From assembly GCF_933775445.1 (NCBI RefSeq), contig NC_065877.1, positions 8,866,001-8,930,000 of the forward strand: DNA of 64,000 bases, written 5' to 3'. The notes beneath the pieces are model-generated. The model was not told where the DNA came from, ran no database searches, and saw nothing but the letters and a program-made list of their open reading frames with translations. The position numbers and the translations under genes are program-made. Below, piece by piece: positions 10,322 to 21,687 of this stretch; positions within the stretch are counted from its first letter, which is position 1, and each line of letters begins with the position of its first letter. Origin of the DNA: Argentina anserina (Eukaryota > Streptophyta > Magnoliopsida > Rosales > Rosaceae).

Positions 10322-10934
10322 ACCAAATTTGAAGCACTCGTCCATTCCCCAGATCAAATGAGCCTGAATGACTCGACACTTTTTTGCATGAATTATTCTG
10401 ATGAAGTGGCTCAACGGTTATAGCTTACCGGGGTTGTGTTTGTAATCCCGGTGTACCAATCAATCATGCATGGGGTAGTGCTGCTGGAGGGTTGGACATC
10501 TTGGCAGTTGTTTGCTGTTTTTGTAGCTGTTGTTCATTTAGTTTTGGTGAGAACTGTGAGAGAGTACAACCTTCCTTAATTACATTTCTGTAATTTTGGG
10601 AGTAGGTAAATATAGTTTGTATTATGAGTTAATTGTTTAAACTCAAGTTGGATATTTAGGTGTTGAAATATAATTTCAATTATATTGAGGTTATTTTAGA
10701 GTTTTCACTTCCATAATTTTGAATTTTTTAATGTTCAGAAGGTTGTGACAAATAATACATGCATGGGTTCGGATCTTAATACAACTATGGGTATGTGGAA
10801 TATTCGTAATGCGATATGTAAGAACACAATCGAGGGTCATACTTGCTACTCAAATAGAACAGGCCAAACCTGCGAATTGTTTGCCAGAAATAACGTAGCT
10901 CAATGCTTCAATAAAAGTAGACATCACTCTCAGC
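10322..10934 (+). pseudogene. Degenerate WAK extracellular (EGF-like) region
   Basis: Short scattered coding traces remain, such as CNPGVPI-like codons around 10440-10470 and a cysteine-containing frame at 10745-10926 (CKNTIEGHTCYSN, GQTCELF). Their position between the pectin-binding domain and the transmembrane exon suggests the EGF-like part of a WAK protein, but the sequence is too decayed for certainty. The piece ends at the CTCTCAGC duplication of the hAT insertion. Confidence 0.45.
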
Positions 10935-11773
10935 CATAGTTCTAAAACTCGGTCAACTCGGCCGAGTACTCGGTACTCGGCTGGTTACTGAGGCGATTTT
11001 GACCTACTCAGTGCCTCTACTCGGCGGGAAGAAAATCGGCTGAGTACTCGGTCAAACTCGGTCAAACTCGGCCAACTCGGTTCCAAATCGTCAACTCGGT
11101 CAACTCGGTCAAAAAAAAAAGGAAGCAAACGACGTCGTTTGCCAACCCTGATTCATTTCTTCGCCGAGTTCTCTCTCGCAGGCCGCAGCCTCTCAATCAC
11201 TCTCTCACTCTCTCAGACTTCTCTCGCCGAGTCGCCGCAGTCGCCAGACTCTCACTCAGTCTCTCAGTCACCTCTTGCCGGACTCGCCCTCCTCTGAGTC
11301 CTCTCCTCCTCTCGCTGTCGTCTCTCCTCCTCTCGCGGACTCGCCGACTCGCCCTCCTCTCGCTCTCTCTGTCTCTCAGTCGCTCTGACGCTCTCCACTC
11401 CAGTCCTCTCCCTCCCCGCCCTCTCTCTCGCCGGACTCGCCCTCCTCTCCTCCTCTCGGGTAAGATTTGGTTTGAACCATTTGATTTTCAGTTAAAGTTG
11501 GAATCTTTGGCTTTGGTTTTTGGGTTTTCTGATTTGGGGTATCGATTAATCATTTTATTGATCTGTTGGCTTGTTGCTGCTTGAGACTGAGATATGAATT
11601 GCCGAATTGGATTTTGAACCGAAACGAAAAATCACTGAAAAATTCAATTCATTTCTAACTAATGTTGTATCACCTGTATCTGTATGTCATCGGCCTTAGA
11701 ATGAAGATCATGTAGATCTAATGATATATGTAGACAGTGAGCAATACATTTACTTGCAATTCAAATTAAAAGT

Positions 11774-12340
11774 TCAAGATAGTGAAGCAATGACATCTAG
11801 ATTATTCTTCATGAACCACTTGTGAGGATAGAAGGCATTAGATGATCCGTGATGAAGATGCCAAACCATGACCCTTAAGCAGTCTTGCAGCAAACCTTCC
11901 ATTTGACTTTCATCTTCCACAAGCTGTTCAATAAATGTGCTCACCTGGAAATGCAAATGAGTGAAGTTAGCAATTGAAGGCAGGACATCATAGTGAGTAG
12001 TAATGGGGTATCAAGGTTTGAGTTGGTAATGCTTGAACTCTATTTCTCATCAGTTTGCAAAAAAACACAGATGCTGTCCATATTATGGTCTGCTGTTTAA
12101 TCATTGATAAGGGGAAGATATGGAACAGGAGATAATAACCTGGAAACCATCATTGCCAGTGTCAAGCTGCCTAATAGGTTCAAGAGTCGGTCGATGCCAC
12201 CTTGTGGGATCCCAAAGTATAGTGCTATTGAAGGCAAATCCTGACATTTGAGCATAGAATCTCTGAAACCCTGTACTTGATTCGTTTGTATGCCATCCAA
12301 TTACTTGAGTTCCATTGCAAACAGGGCCCTCTATGGCATT
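11774..12340 (-). pseudogene. Captured 3' exons of a GT43 xylosyltransferase (IRX14-like)
   Basis: On the minus strand, exon sequence from about 12340 down to 12140 reads [14 protein letters not shown], then [18 protein letters not shown] and [12 protein letters not shown], ending at a donor CAG|GTTATT. After an intron (11945-12139, acceptor TTTCCAG) a second exon (11944-11774) encodes STFIEQLVEDESQMEG, CLRVMVWHLH and a terminal stop, in matching phase. These are the C-terminal motifs of Golgi family-43 glycosyltransferases, which build the xylan backbone; the order and wording fit IRX14. The intact intron means the fragment was copied from genomic DNA, not mRNA. Only the 3' end of the gene is present, and it lacks the upstream catalytic DxD part. 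Confidence 0.75.
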
Positions 12341-12516
12341 TGTTCTGTTTTGTTGTGTTGAGCAGTGACTCAGTGAGCATATTGTTAGAAGTACATTATG
12401 TTATTTTGTTGAATGTTGATATGGCACAGCTATAGGTAATACAGTAATAGCAGCATATGTGTTCTTGTTCTGTTGTTCTGTTTTTGATATGTCACATTGT
12501 CACTTTAGGAAAATGT

Positions 12517-12759
12517 CACATTGATGGTGGTGATGATGATGTTGTTTCGGATCTTCCTAGTGAAAGGGTTGGAGAGGAATCGAGAGTGGATGGTGGCTTA
12601 GAGCCTAGGAGAGGTCCTAGAATCTAAGAAATTAGGGAACTTGATGAGGATGATTTTATATCCGATGATGAAGAGGAAATAGATGACGTGAATTTTGATT
12701 TTGAGTCGGATTCGGAGGGAGTACAAGATGGATATGGAGAAGAAGAATTTGAGGCATAG
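12517..12759 (+). pseudogene. hAT transposase C-terminal remnant
   Basis: A frame with one internal stop (near 12627) encodes a highly acidic tail, including ELDEDDFISDDEEEIDDVNF, ending at TAG 12757. Acidic tails of this style occur at the C terminus of some plant hAT transposases. The dimerisation domain is absent, so the element cannot encode its own transposase. Confidence 0.5.
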
Positions 12760-13066
12760 TTACATATGCTTGGGATTGTTTGCAAGAATTGAATTTGGTT
12801 TGCTTTTATTACTTATGTTATTGTAATGGACTAATTGTTGTTTTTATTTTTTAGACATTATTATCTCTTAAATATTGTAATATTTTATGGACTATTTTTA
12901 TTATTTTAGACATTATATATTAGATTATATGTTTTAAAAATAATAAAAAAATCCAGAAATTAGAATCCGAGTACTCCTCTACTCGCTACTCACCGGACGG
13001 CCGACCAACTACCGAGTAGCGAGTTTTAGAACCTTGCTCTCAGCTCACGCCTATTCGATCTCTCTG

Positions 13067-13377
13067 GTAAGCTCCATACGTACATAGCCTCAACTAATTA
13101 ATTTGCATGCATGTTGGTATCAATTAGCTCAATCCTAGCTAGTGAAAATTGTTAATTGTGAGTAGTAGTACGTTAAAAGAAGAAGTAAAAACAAAAATTG
13201 GTAATTGTACGTTAATTGCAAACTACATCCAATCTGTTGATATATATACACACACCTCTCACTAAGAAAATGAATAAGAGGGTGGCCGGTTTACCAATAC
13301 TATGAACAGAAACGTATTGATCTTATGCTAATTCATTATGATCTCACTATTTATGCAAATGGACGTTAAATATGCAG
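13067..13377 (+). other. WAK intron before the transmembrane exon
   Basis: Donor CTG|GTAAGC at 13067 and acceptor TATGCAG ending at 13377 delimit a 311-bp AT-rich intron of the pseudogene. It is placed where WAK genes have an intron between the EGF region and the transmembrane segment. Confidence 0.6.
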
Positions 13378-14182
13378 GTCTTGGACTCTTGGTGCTGGTA
13401 TTGGATTATTGTTATTTCTCAGTGGTGCATGGTGGGTATACAAAGTTGCAAAGAAATGGCAAAATATCAAACGTAAGGAGCTGGTTTATAGACACAATGG
13501 TGGTTTATTGCTAGAGCAACAATTATCGTCCAGTGATATTAACGTCGAGAGAATCAAATCATTCAAATCCAAGGAGTTACAAAGTTCTACTAACAATTTC
13601 AGTGTTGATAGAATTATTGGCCAAGGGGACAAGGTACAGTTTATAAAGGCATGCTGACGGATGGAAAAATTGTGGCTGTTAAAAAGACGAAGATAGTAAA
13701 CAAAGAAAATCTTTCAGAATTCATCAATGAGGTTGTCATTCTCTCCCAAATCAACCACAGACACATGATTCAACTCTTGGGTTGTTGTTTAGAGACAGAA
13801 GTTCGTCTTTTGGTATATGAGTTTATCCCTAATGGAAACTTGTTTCAGTATATTCTTGAACAGACTGAAGAGTTTCCTCTTTTGGTATATGAGTTTATCC
13901 CTAATGGAAACTTGTTTCAGTATATTCTTGAACAGACTGAAGAGTTTCCACTTACGTGGGAGATTCGCTTACGAATTGCTACAGAAATTGCAGGAGCTCT
14001 TTCCTACTTACATACTTCAACTTCGTCTCCGATTTATCAGAGACATCAAGTCCACCAACATACTCTTACATGACAAGAACATAACTAAAATTGCTGACTT
14101 TGTTACATCAAGATTAGTTGCCAGTGACCAAACTCACCTGACCACAAGAGTACATGGCACATTTGGCTATTTGGATCCTGAA
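13378..14182 (+). pseudogene. WAK transmembrane segment and kinase N-lobe remnant
   Basis: The exon opens with a transmembrane helix (LGAGIGLLLFLSGAWWVYK) and continues through [12 protein letters not shown], the glycine loop. There a single-base loss shifts frame (about 13631) before the rest of the loop. The next frame has the ATP-binding Lys in KIVAVKK and [15 protein letters not shown], a typical WAK signature. A 72-bp segment encoding [15 protein letters not shown] is tandemly duplicated (13807-13878 and 13879-13950). A small deletion near 14040 removes the His of HRD, leaving [10 protein letters not shown]. The activation-loop DFG reads DFV. The piece stops at YLDPE, where a hAT-like element is inserted. 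Confidence 0.85.
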
Positions 14183-15860
14183 CGTGGCCGGCCCTGTGTC
14201 AAAAAACCTCAAGGCGAACAAAAATTAGAGGCCCATTTCTTTGTCTCTTTCTCTCTCCAGATTGCAGTAAGAAAAAATGTTTTACTCATGCCAAGTAAGA
14301 TTTGAGAACTGCAACAACATACCTGGGGACAATCCAGCCATGATATAGTGGGATGTCTAATAGATCAAATATTGCACATTCTGGAGTAGATTCAAAATCA
14401 CTTATCCTTCTGATTTTATGTTGACATCAATTCCAGTAGCAAGTCTAGAGAGTAGATCAATAGCATCGGCAATGTTCTCCTGTTGGTTTTCTACATAATT
14501 CGCGTCTTTATCATCAATATTACCTTTTGTTGTCTCCTCGATAACCTAACGAAATAGTCTCTCAATCCAAATTGAGAGATAGTAAGGAGCGGGCAGGGGC
14601 CATTGTCGTTCTGAAGGACGATAAGGGCGATGTGGCCTAAGAATTAGATGAGCTTGGTCATGTGGAAACAGTCCTTCACTGGCCTAAACTGTATGGAATC
14701 TGGTGCGGGTACATGGAAGTATTTTTTTTTAAAATTTTTTAAAAACGGGTTGGAAGCATCATAATAAAATGATATATATTTATATCTAAAAATATATTAT
14801 ATAAAACAACAAATTAATTACTAACATTATAGAAGAACAATATAATAGAAAAAAAGCTCAATAAATATTTTTTATGACCTAGAATAAACAATACGAACAC
14901 TTCAATAACTGACATGATACTAGTAGTGTAGTTAACCACAAATGATGCACATCACCTCTTAGTCAACCCATCATATACCTGGCGATCTCTCTAATCACAC
15001 TGACCAAGTATGTGGAATCAAAAACATATGTATCTACATTTTGCAATGAGCGGCGCCCTCTAAAGCTGAATGACTTTGAGCTATCTCCTTGTGCTTCATC
15101 CTAGTCTAGCCCCAAAATCCACGACAATGATTTTTCACTCATTTAGTTTCAATCAGTATCTTGCTCCAAATCAAACTCATCTATAATCTTATATGCACTT
15201 GTTATCTCGCACAAAACTAAAAGCTCAAATAAATCCTCAAATCTCATTCAACCTGCTTGAATGAGACTTCAACTGTATGTTTTCTGGGTTTTCATTCAAT
15301 TCTAGATTTTGATTTATCTTCATGAATTATCGAGTCCTTAGAATATGGAGATTTTAAGAGGGTTTTATATTAAAGCCGGAAAATAGAGAAGAAAACTATA
15401 AAAACCCAACAACCCTCGCACTTCCACGACGCTTACGCTTCCAAAATCTTGTTTTTCGGGAGCGCGTTTCCGAGCACTTCTGGGCGCTTCCGCTTTCGAT
15501 TCTAATTCCGACGCGGGAATCGGACCTTCAGTGAAGCTTATGTGCATCGTAGTCACTGACTATGGCTACTGCGGTGGTTCTTGGCTTGGTTGCGGTGGCT
15601 CCTCCGATGACGAGAAAGCCATGGCTTTGCTATGTGGAATTTGATCACTACCAAAACCTTAGGAGCTTTTTCTATAGGAGAGAGAATTTGTGTAAGTTTT
15701 GTTTTATTAATTTGTCTCTTTTTCTCTGACTTTCTCACTCTCTGACTCTCTTCGTCTGTTTCTCTCTCTTTCTCTCTGACTTTCCCTAATCCCTACAAGG
15801 TTACAATGAGCAAGGCTCTCAGGAGCATGCCTGCTTTGCCTTGGCCCAGGGCCGGCCCTG
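14183..15860. mobile_element. hAT-like non-autonomous element in WAK kinase exon
   Basis: About 1.68 kb separates codons for YLDPE from [17 protein letters not shown]. The ends are inverted: CGTGGCCGGCCCTG at the left and, in reverse, CAGGGCCGGCCCTG at the right. Flanks ATCCTGAA (14175-14182) and ATCTGAA (15861-15867) look like an 8-bp target duplication with one base lost. The CAGGGCCGGCCCTG end is typical of plant hAT elements. The interior is mostly AT-rich, with a GC-richer patch at 15420-15620. I found no transposase, and further nesting is possible. Confidence 0.72.
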
Positions 15861-15867
15861 ATCTGAA

Positions 15868-16323
15868 TACTACCAGTCAAGCCAATTCACTGAGAGAAGT
15901 GACGTCTACAGCTTCGGAGTGGTACTTGTTGAGCTCTTGACCGGAAAGAAACCAGTAACAAGATCAGACGAAGATGGAATGTACAAAAGTCTCACCACAT
16001 ATTTCCTAATGTCAATGCAGGAAGATTCTCTATTTGATGTTATTGATGCTCTAGTGATGAATGAATGCTCAAGAGATGGTATTTTGGTAGTCGCTAATCT
16101 TGCTAAGAGATGCTTGGATTTGCGCGGAAGAAATCGCCCCACAATGAGAGAGGTCACATCAGAATTAGAGGCCATCCAGTTGTCTGAGAAACCTGCCGGC
16201 CCTCAGGAAAGCTGTGAAGGGGTTGAACTTGACCGTGATTATCAAATTTAGCAGTGGGATGATGTTGTTTCTAGTTCAACAATGACAACTTGGGATGCTA
16301 CTCCGACTACATCATCCAGTTGA
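15868..16323 (+). pseudogene. WAK kinase C-lobe remnant
   Basis: The frame carries the F-helix region [20 protein letters not shown], then [26 protein letters not shown] with the conserved Arg, and the end of the kinase domain ([12 protein letters not shown]). A TAG at about 16249 truncates the tail. The codons that follow (QWDDVVSSSTMTTWD) resemble the usual WAK C-terminal tail up to a TGA at 16321-16323. Apart from that stop, this lobe is well preserved. Confidence 0.85.
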
Positions 16324-16695
16324 ACTTCCCCGGCCAAGAGTTTGAAGACAAGCTGAATAATTCGTTTCTGCTAATGTTCAAATAATTTGAATTTGCTGCT
16401 TTTGACGATCAATGTTATTTCCTCTACAATATTAGAGAAGAATATGTGTGTATTCTATTAGTGAATGATCACTAAACCAGAAACGTTGCAAGATAAAGCG
16501 ACTACTTATTTTGTTTTGGTAGTTCCTAAACTTTCAAAGAGATGAAAGAGATCGATGCTTGTGATGTTTTCTAGTGTATGCTATTTACCATTGATCGATC
16601 AAAGCACTGAGATATTGGAGAAAGAAAAGCACTACATGTTGATTGATAAGGATAACAGAGTTTTTATTTTATATTAATTTCTAGTATAATTATTA
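16324..16695. other. Intergenic spacer downstream of WAK pseudogene
   Basis: AT-rich sequence, probably including the old 3' UTR of the kinase gene. I see no further feature. Confidence 0.5.
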
Positions 16696-17475
16696 CTAGT
16701 TCGAAGATCTGGTAGTCGATGAGCTCTTAGCATCCGGCGATTCATTCCTCAATTCTTGGAGGAATCTTGTAACTGTCTGAACAATTACTTCATTGTGTTC
16801 CTGATGAGCTACAGAATTTGTAGAATTCTGATGCATAAATTAAACAAAAGTAAATATACATTGCAATATTGCATATTAAGGAGATAAAAATCAAAGATTT
16901 CTGTACCCCTCGGCGATTAGGAGGTTTGATCTTGGTGTTCATTATCTCCATCAATTCGTCAAACTGAAGGAAAAAATTCTGAGTTCAACGATATATCTTC
17001 AGCAATCTAGACAGTGTACGTGTATCAATGAAACCTTATTAGTTTTACGAAGAAGGATGTCCTAATAATTTGGCACGAAATATTTATTTCCAATCTGCTA
17101 TCTGATGTCTCACCCCAAAATTTGGACCTGAACTTTTATGTAAAGTTTACTTGTTCAAGAAAATTTTGATGATACACTAGATCAAATTAAATTTAATAAC
17201 AAAAAATATATAGTTCAGAGTTGAAAATTCAGAGTTGAGAGGAGGATATTAGGCCCTTAGGAGTCAGGACTTCATGATGGAACCAATTTTGCAACCATAT
17301 AAGAAAAAGGTTTTAATCCAAAAAGCTTAAATGAATGAGCAACTAGACCAAAGAACAGATAAACAATTGAGGCATTGCATACTACCTGTATTACAATTCT
17401 GTTGTAAGTCCTTGCACACCGATAGAGCCTTTTCTCCTCTTCGTCTTCCTTACCCTTATCAGACATGCTCAACAT
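16696..17475 (-). CDS. Possible small three-exon gene, unknown function
   Basis: Three minus-strand exons join in phase 0 with canonical splice sites. Exon A is 17475-17386 (MLSMSDKGKEDEEEKRLYRC, donor CAG|GTAGTA). Exon B is 16963-16907 (FDELMEIMNTKIKPPNRRG; acceptor TTCAG, donor GGG|GTACAG). Exon C is 16827-16696 (starting NSTNSVAHQEHNEVIVQTVT, stop TAG). Together they encode roughly 93 residues, charged, with no membrane segment and a Ser/Thr-rich end. I do not recognise the family. The start is uncertain and an upstream exon is possible: another open minus-strand stretch ending KEEEMLAKNGHIEFKE lies at about 17574-17665. The in-phase junctions are the main support; without transcript data it could be coincidence. 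Confidence 0.4.
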
Positions 17476-17997
17476 CGAAGAGTCTGAAACCCTTCTCACT
17501 TTTGGACAATTTGGTGAAGATAACTAGAAATATTGGGACATATATAGATGATTAAGCAGCTCAAGGAGCTGAGTTATAGAGCATAAGAGGTCATGCTTTC
17601 CTTGAATTCGATATGACCATTCTTCGCCAACATCTCTTCTTCCTTGCCCGTTCGGACACTAATCTCGTGTTTAGGAAATAAAGAATTCAACATCAGGAGT
17701 AAAATACTTGCCATGTAAGAGAATTCTACTCCATATGAATCGAAAAACAAAAACTTACCATCAATTCTGGTCAAAATGGTAAGATAAATTCTAAGATTGT
17801 TTTGGTTCAGTTACAAACTTAAGAGCAATTATTTGTTTACTTTTCCTGTGGACTTGTTGTTTGCTGGGTTTGCCGCAATTATCAATCTGAGACAACCATA
17901 TGATCATACCGTACATGAAATAATAAGTGCCTTTTACATCGATTATCTAACATGATTTCAGGGTAACAAACTAGAACATGCAATTCGTGAATGCATT

Positions 17998-18013
17998 ATA
18001 TATATATATATAC
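17998..18013. repeat. Short (TA)n microsatellite
   Basis: ATATATATATATATA run in the spacer between the unknown gene and the CASP-like gene. Confidence 0.8.
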
Positions 18014-18443
18014 TCCATCAGTTCAAAATTGTGGAATTTTTCAAGCCTAAATTCCAAGACAATATCCGACTCAAGGTTCCAACTAAGGTATGTTCTAACC
18101 AAAGAGCCGATCGCAATGTGTGTAGGCTTAGACTGCATGAATTTCTTCTAACGAGTCATGCAAATAGCATTTGTTCCTCATAGAGGAACCTGTCGGTTTT
18201 CTCAAGATCTATCAACACCAATAGTGCTGTTGCAATGAAGAAAGCATCTGAAATTATACATCTCTCCTCAATTGTTGTTATTTAATCTTCTGAAATGTAG
18301 TTGTATCTCAATACTCCTGGAAAAATATTGCTATGTACAGAAAAAGAGCGAAAATCCCTGTAGAAGCACCGCCATTTAAAGATGGATGAAATTTGAGAAC
18401 ATAATGAGATTTAGCTCTTTGATGGATTCTTCTGTGAAAAGTT

Positions 18444-20809
18444 TCACCGGGAAGCCAGCGACCAAAAGTTTAAAAGAAAGGATGGGGACACAACAAACCA
18501 ACTGATAAAAGCCATAGCAGTGGCAGATTCAAACCTTTTGCAATGGTTCACAGCACATTTGTTAAGATCATTGGCAATGAGGACGGTAATTCCAGCAGAA
18601 GCGCATGCGGCAGCAAATGTGAGAGTGGAGGTGATCTGCATAGATAATAGAAAGAAAAGACCATTAATCTATAAGCTGCTGATCCAAGATTTAGGTCTGG
18701 GTAAAGGGGTCTTCATTCACCTTCGGAAGCACAACCATATAACAAACATCAGTAATAAAAGAATGAAAGACCAAAATTAAGCTATCTCCCTTAAGAATTC
18801 TTTTTTTTTCTTTTTTTTTACAACATATCAAAGTTGGCAAAACCCAGATCCCATGCCACATGCTGCGGGTAGCTATAGATTAAAACTTAATCTAGTATTC
18901 CTCGCAAGCACAAATCAGTACCCTAAGGATAAGTTCTGTATCAAGTAGGATATTTACAGTGACCACTTATTTCCTCACCCAACACAAACAGTGACCACTA
19001 GATTATATTCTGTATCAAGTGGGATATCAAGTAATCTGACATTACCTTTTCTCATATCATTTCTATGTCATTCATCTCCATCTGACTCGCTACTCTCCTT
19101 TCAAACAATAAAATCTTACAATTGAAGCTTGGCGTTTGTCAATACTAATAGTATATTTCAATCTTCCATGAGCTTACCTATGACTCGATATTTGGAGTCA
19201 AATATCCAAGACTACAACCTTGAAAAACTGAAAGATCAAAGCAGGCAAGGGAATGTTCTGAATCAAGGCAACCACAAAAGGAAACATCAAAGTCTCATCA
19301 ACAAGCAACATGGGGCAAATTTTAGACACTGTAGTTGAAAAGAAAAATTGGGATGCTGACATTGCCTTGGTTACGGTCCCTATGAGATGAAATATCATTA
19401 TTTCATAATATTTTTTTGCTACGGATAATCTGAACCACATCATACAGCTAGTATCTCAACCCTAAAACAAAAGCACTCTGCATATATGTTTGACATTACT
19501 GTTGTATTAGGGTTGGCCAAATCCAATCTTTTTATTTCCTTGTACAAGAAAGCTAAATACAAGTTATTTGGCTACTAAGACTACTATAAGGTTGATTACA
19601 AGAGAGTTACCGTATCCGCTGATAAGCTAGAAATGCATTTTGCTAGTGCTGGGATATAAGTAGTCAACTAATAGTAACACTATCAACTACAAAAGTGGAG
19701 CAGCTACTATTCAAAAAAAGGCGAAGCAGAATCACAAGCATGTGGTTTGATTCATATTTTACCATGGAAATCTACTGCAAAGATTAAATAGTGGTTAATG
19801 TAGTTTCATTCTTCAAGCATGTACCAGCAATCTAGATGAACATTATCATTTTGTTGGAGAGAAGATTTTACAAGGATACATATAAATAGGAAGACACATC
19901 AAAATGGCAGATTTGTTCACAACCGAACACAACATGATCTACTCTCAGTATGGCAAATAGAGCAAGTGAGGAGGACTGTTAACATCCATCAACCTCTATC
20001 TCTCTCATGCTATCCATTTCAGTTGCAAGCATGCCCCCACACTCAAGCAAGTAAATTTCAAGGTCGGGAGGGAACTCTGATTGGCTAGACATTGATATAC
20101 AGAGATCCCAGCACTTACTTTTCAATGAAGACGAAAAGAAAATGAAAGTGAAACTGTGTCTTAACTGTTGTGTGTTGTACATAGGTTATTTTGTTTGACA
20201 TGGACGAAAGAACCAAATTTTACTGGGAACAATCATACATGTATAATTCCAAAACTACATAGTAACAAAGAAAAGCCAGTTCACAAATAGATGGAAAGAC
20301 TACCATAAACCCTACAGCTACATTTCACAAGAAACCAATGCCAAATTAATGAACATAACAAGTTTGAATCTCATCATACCCCATCCCCAATGGTGAAGAA
20401 ACAAACAACCTTGCAGTTTCGCAAACTCCGCTTTACCAACATGGCATAAATATCAACAATCGCCAGTGATAAGCTCCACACACATTGCAAGCTCACAGCA
20501 GCAACAAGGTAGCTGACATTAACAAAACCACACCAGCAATCAAAGACTCAAACTTTACACCAAAAAAAAAAACCCAGAAATACCCAAAAGCAAAGAGCAT
20601 TACCAAAACGCAGTAACAGACGGGAAATCATTGGTGGAGGCCATGACAGCAAGCGAGATTCCGGCGAAGACGAGCTGGGAAAGACGGAGAGCGAGGCTGC
20701 CGGCAGTTCCAGGCATGCCCTGAACGTCCTTCATCCGGACTCTGAGGGCGGCCACGTCAGTCAGAGGTGGAGCCTCCACCGGGTGGACCGACGGACGGCT
20801 GAGGCTCAT
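18444..20809 (-). CDS. CASPL5A: CASP-like membrane protein (CASPL5A type)
   Basis: Three exons: 20809-20604, 20512-20380 and 18635-18444 (206 + 133 + 192 bp), joined with donors TTTTG|GTAATG and GGG|GTATGA and acceptors GTCAG and TGCAG. Phases are consistent and give 176 residues, the usual size for the family. The protein starts [15 protein letters not shown] and has the [11 protein letters not shown] segment before helix 1. It then shows four membrane helices of the MARVEL-like fold: the [43 protein letters not shown] and [16 protein letters not shown] regions. CASP-like proteins are plasma-membrane scaffolds related to the Casparian strip proteins; the exact role of this subgroup is not established. 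The ATG at 20809 is preferred over an upstream in-frame ATG at 20836 because the family starts there. Intron 2 is long (1,744 bp). Confidence 0.92.
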
Positions 20810-21677
20810 CGTCGGGAATGGGGCGAAGTGAAACAAGAGCCGATCAGTGTGGTGTTGAACCCATTAAAGAGTAGAGGTTTAGAGCTGATCAATTGGAGAA
20901 ATGGGAATGTTGGGTGTTTGAAAATGGGGGATTGGAGTGGTTTTTATTGAGTCAGGGGTGGCGTGAGAAGAGCTCCGACTGTGACTCGGCGCTTTTTGGT
21001 GGGTTCTTTTGGCTGAGAGCCAATTGGAGTGGGGCACAGATTCTTCTTCCTTTCTCTTTTAAATTCAAAGCAGAAAAATGAATGTTACCACTCATGTCCT
21101 CCATCATTATTATTAAGGCCTCTTTTTACTTGGACGGTTCGTTTTAGATTAACAAAACTTCTTCAAGGGGTAATTTGGTTTGGTTGTATTTGTGATGAGT
21201 CTGCGTTTGATTCCCCACTAATGCGCCAAAGATGAGCGTTCTTGGAATGAGTTTGGTTGGTAGAATTTTCATGGAATCAGACACCTTTGAGTAATAGGTT
21301 TCTAAGTAATAAATAACTAGTTGCTTATTGATGATTGATGTTGTATGTAAATATAATTTAAACTTGTAATTTTCAAATGTTATAGTGATATCCATACAAG
21401 GAACTTAGTACCGTCTCTCATATAATCTTTGAAATTGCGGAACTGAAATTTTAAATACGTAGATAGATTAAATTGATATATCATGGGAATTCATGGAAAG
21501 CTAGCCTATTTTCACATGGAATCACCAGTGTGGACGTCCGGTCACTGACGTACGTTACTTTTGCAGGGCCTTAACCGGGTCGGACCTGGTCCGGAAGAGA
21601 CCCGTATTGGTTCCTATAAACCGTCAAGGAAAAGGCAAAAGCAACGAAAAGACGAGAAAGCCCCGGGGACTAGCACC
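20810..21677. promoter_or_regulatory. Bidirectional intergenic region (CASPL5A / UBL5)
   Basis: About 0.9 kb separates the start of the minus-strand CASP-like gene from the plus-strand UBL5 gene, so it must hold both promoters. GC content rises towards UBL5 (21560-21670). I see no protein-coding signal in it; open frames here are unsupported. Confidence 0.6.
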
Positions 21678-21687
21678 CTATATAAAC
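21678..21687 (+). promoter_or_regulatory. TATA box of UBL5
   Basis: CTATATAAAC lies about 80-90 bp upstream of the UBL5 ATG, at a usual distance allowing for a 50-60 base 5' UTR. Confidence 0.65.

Larger units (their letters stand above)
10935..13036 (+). mobile_element. hAT-type transposon carrying a captured host gene fragment
   Basis: A 2.1-kb element has ends CATAGTTCTAAAACTCG and, in reverse, CAAGGTTCTAAAACTCG, flanked by a perfect 8-bp duplication CTCTCAGC (10927-10934 and 13037-13044). An 8-bp duplication and CA-start ends identify the hAT superfamily. The left subterminal region is packed with CTCGG repeats (10947-11110), probably transposase-binding sites, and short related repeats occur at the right end. 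Inside are a transposase C-terminal remnant on plus (12517-12759) and exons of a glycosyltransferase gene on minus (11774-12340). Confidence 0.9.
3083..16323 (+). pseudogene. Wall-associated receptor kinase-like gene, split by five transposons
   Basis: The pieces occur in the order and orientation expected for a WAK/WAK-like receptor kinase. These are a signal peptide and pectin-binding (GUB_WAK) domain at 3083-3325, 8773-8965 and 9661-9963; a weak EGF-like remnant at 10322-10934; a transmembrane segment and kinase N-lobe at 13378-14182; and the kinase C-lobe at 15868-16323. Between pieces lie five insertions, each with its own target-site duplication, so the exons abut when the insertions are ignored. 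Intact WAKs sense cell-wall pectin at the plasma membrane. This copy has an in-frame stop after the signal peptide, at least four frameshifts, a 72-bp internal duplication and a damaged DFG motif, so it cannot make a full receptor. The insertions probably accumulated after loss of function, although one of them could have caused it. Confidence 0.85.
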
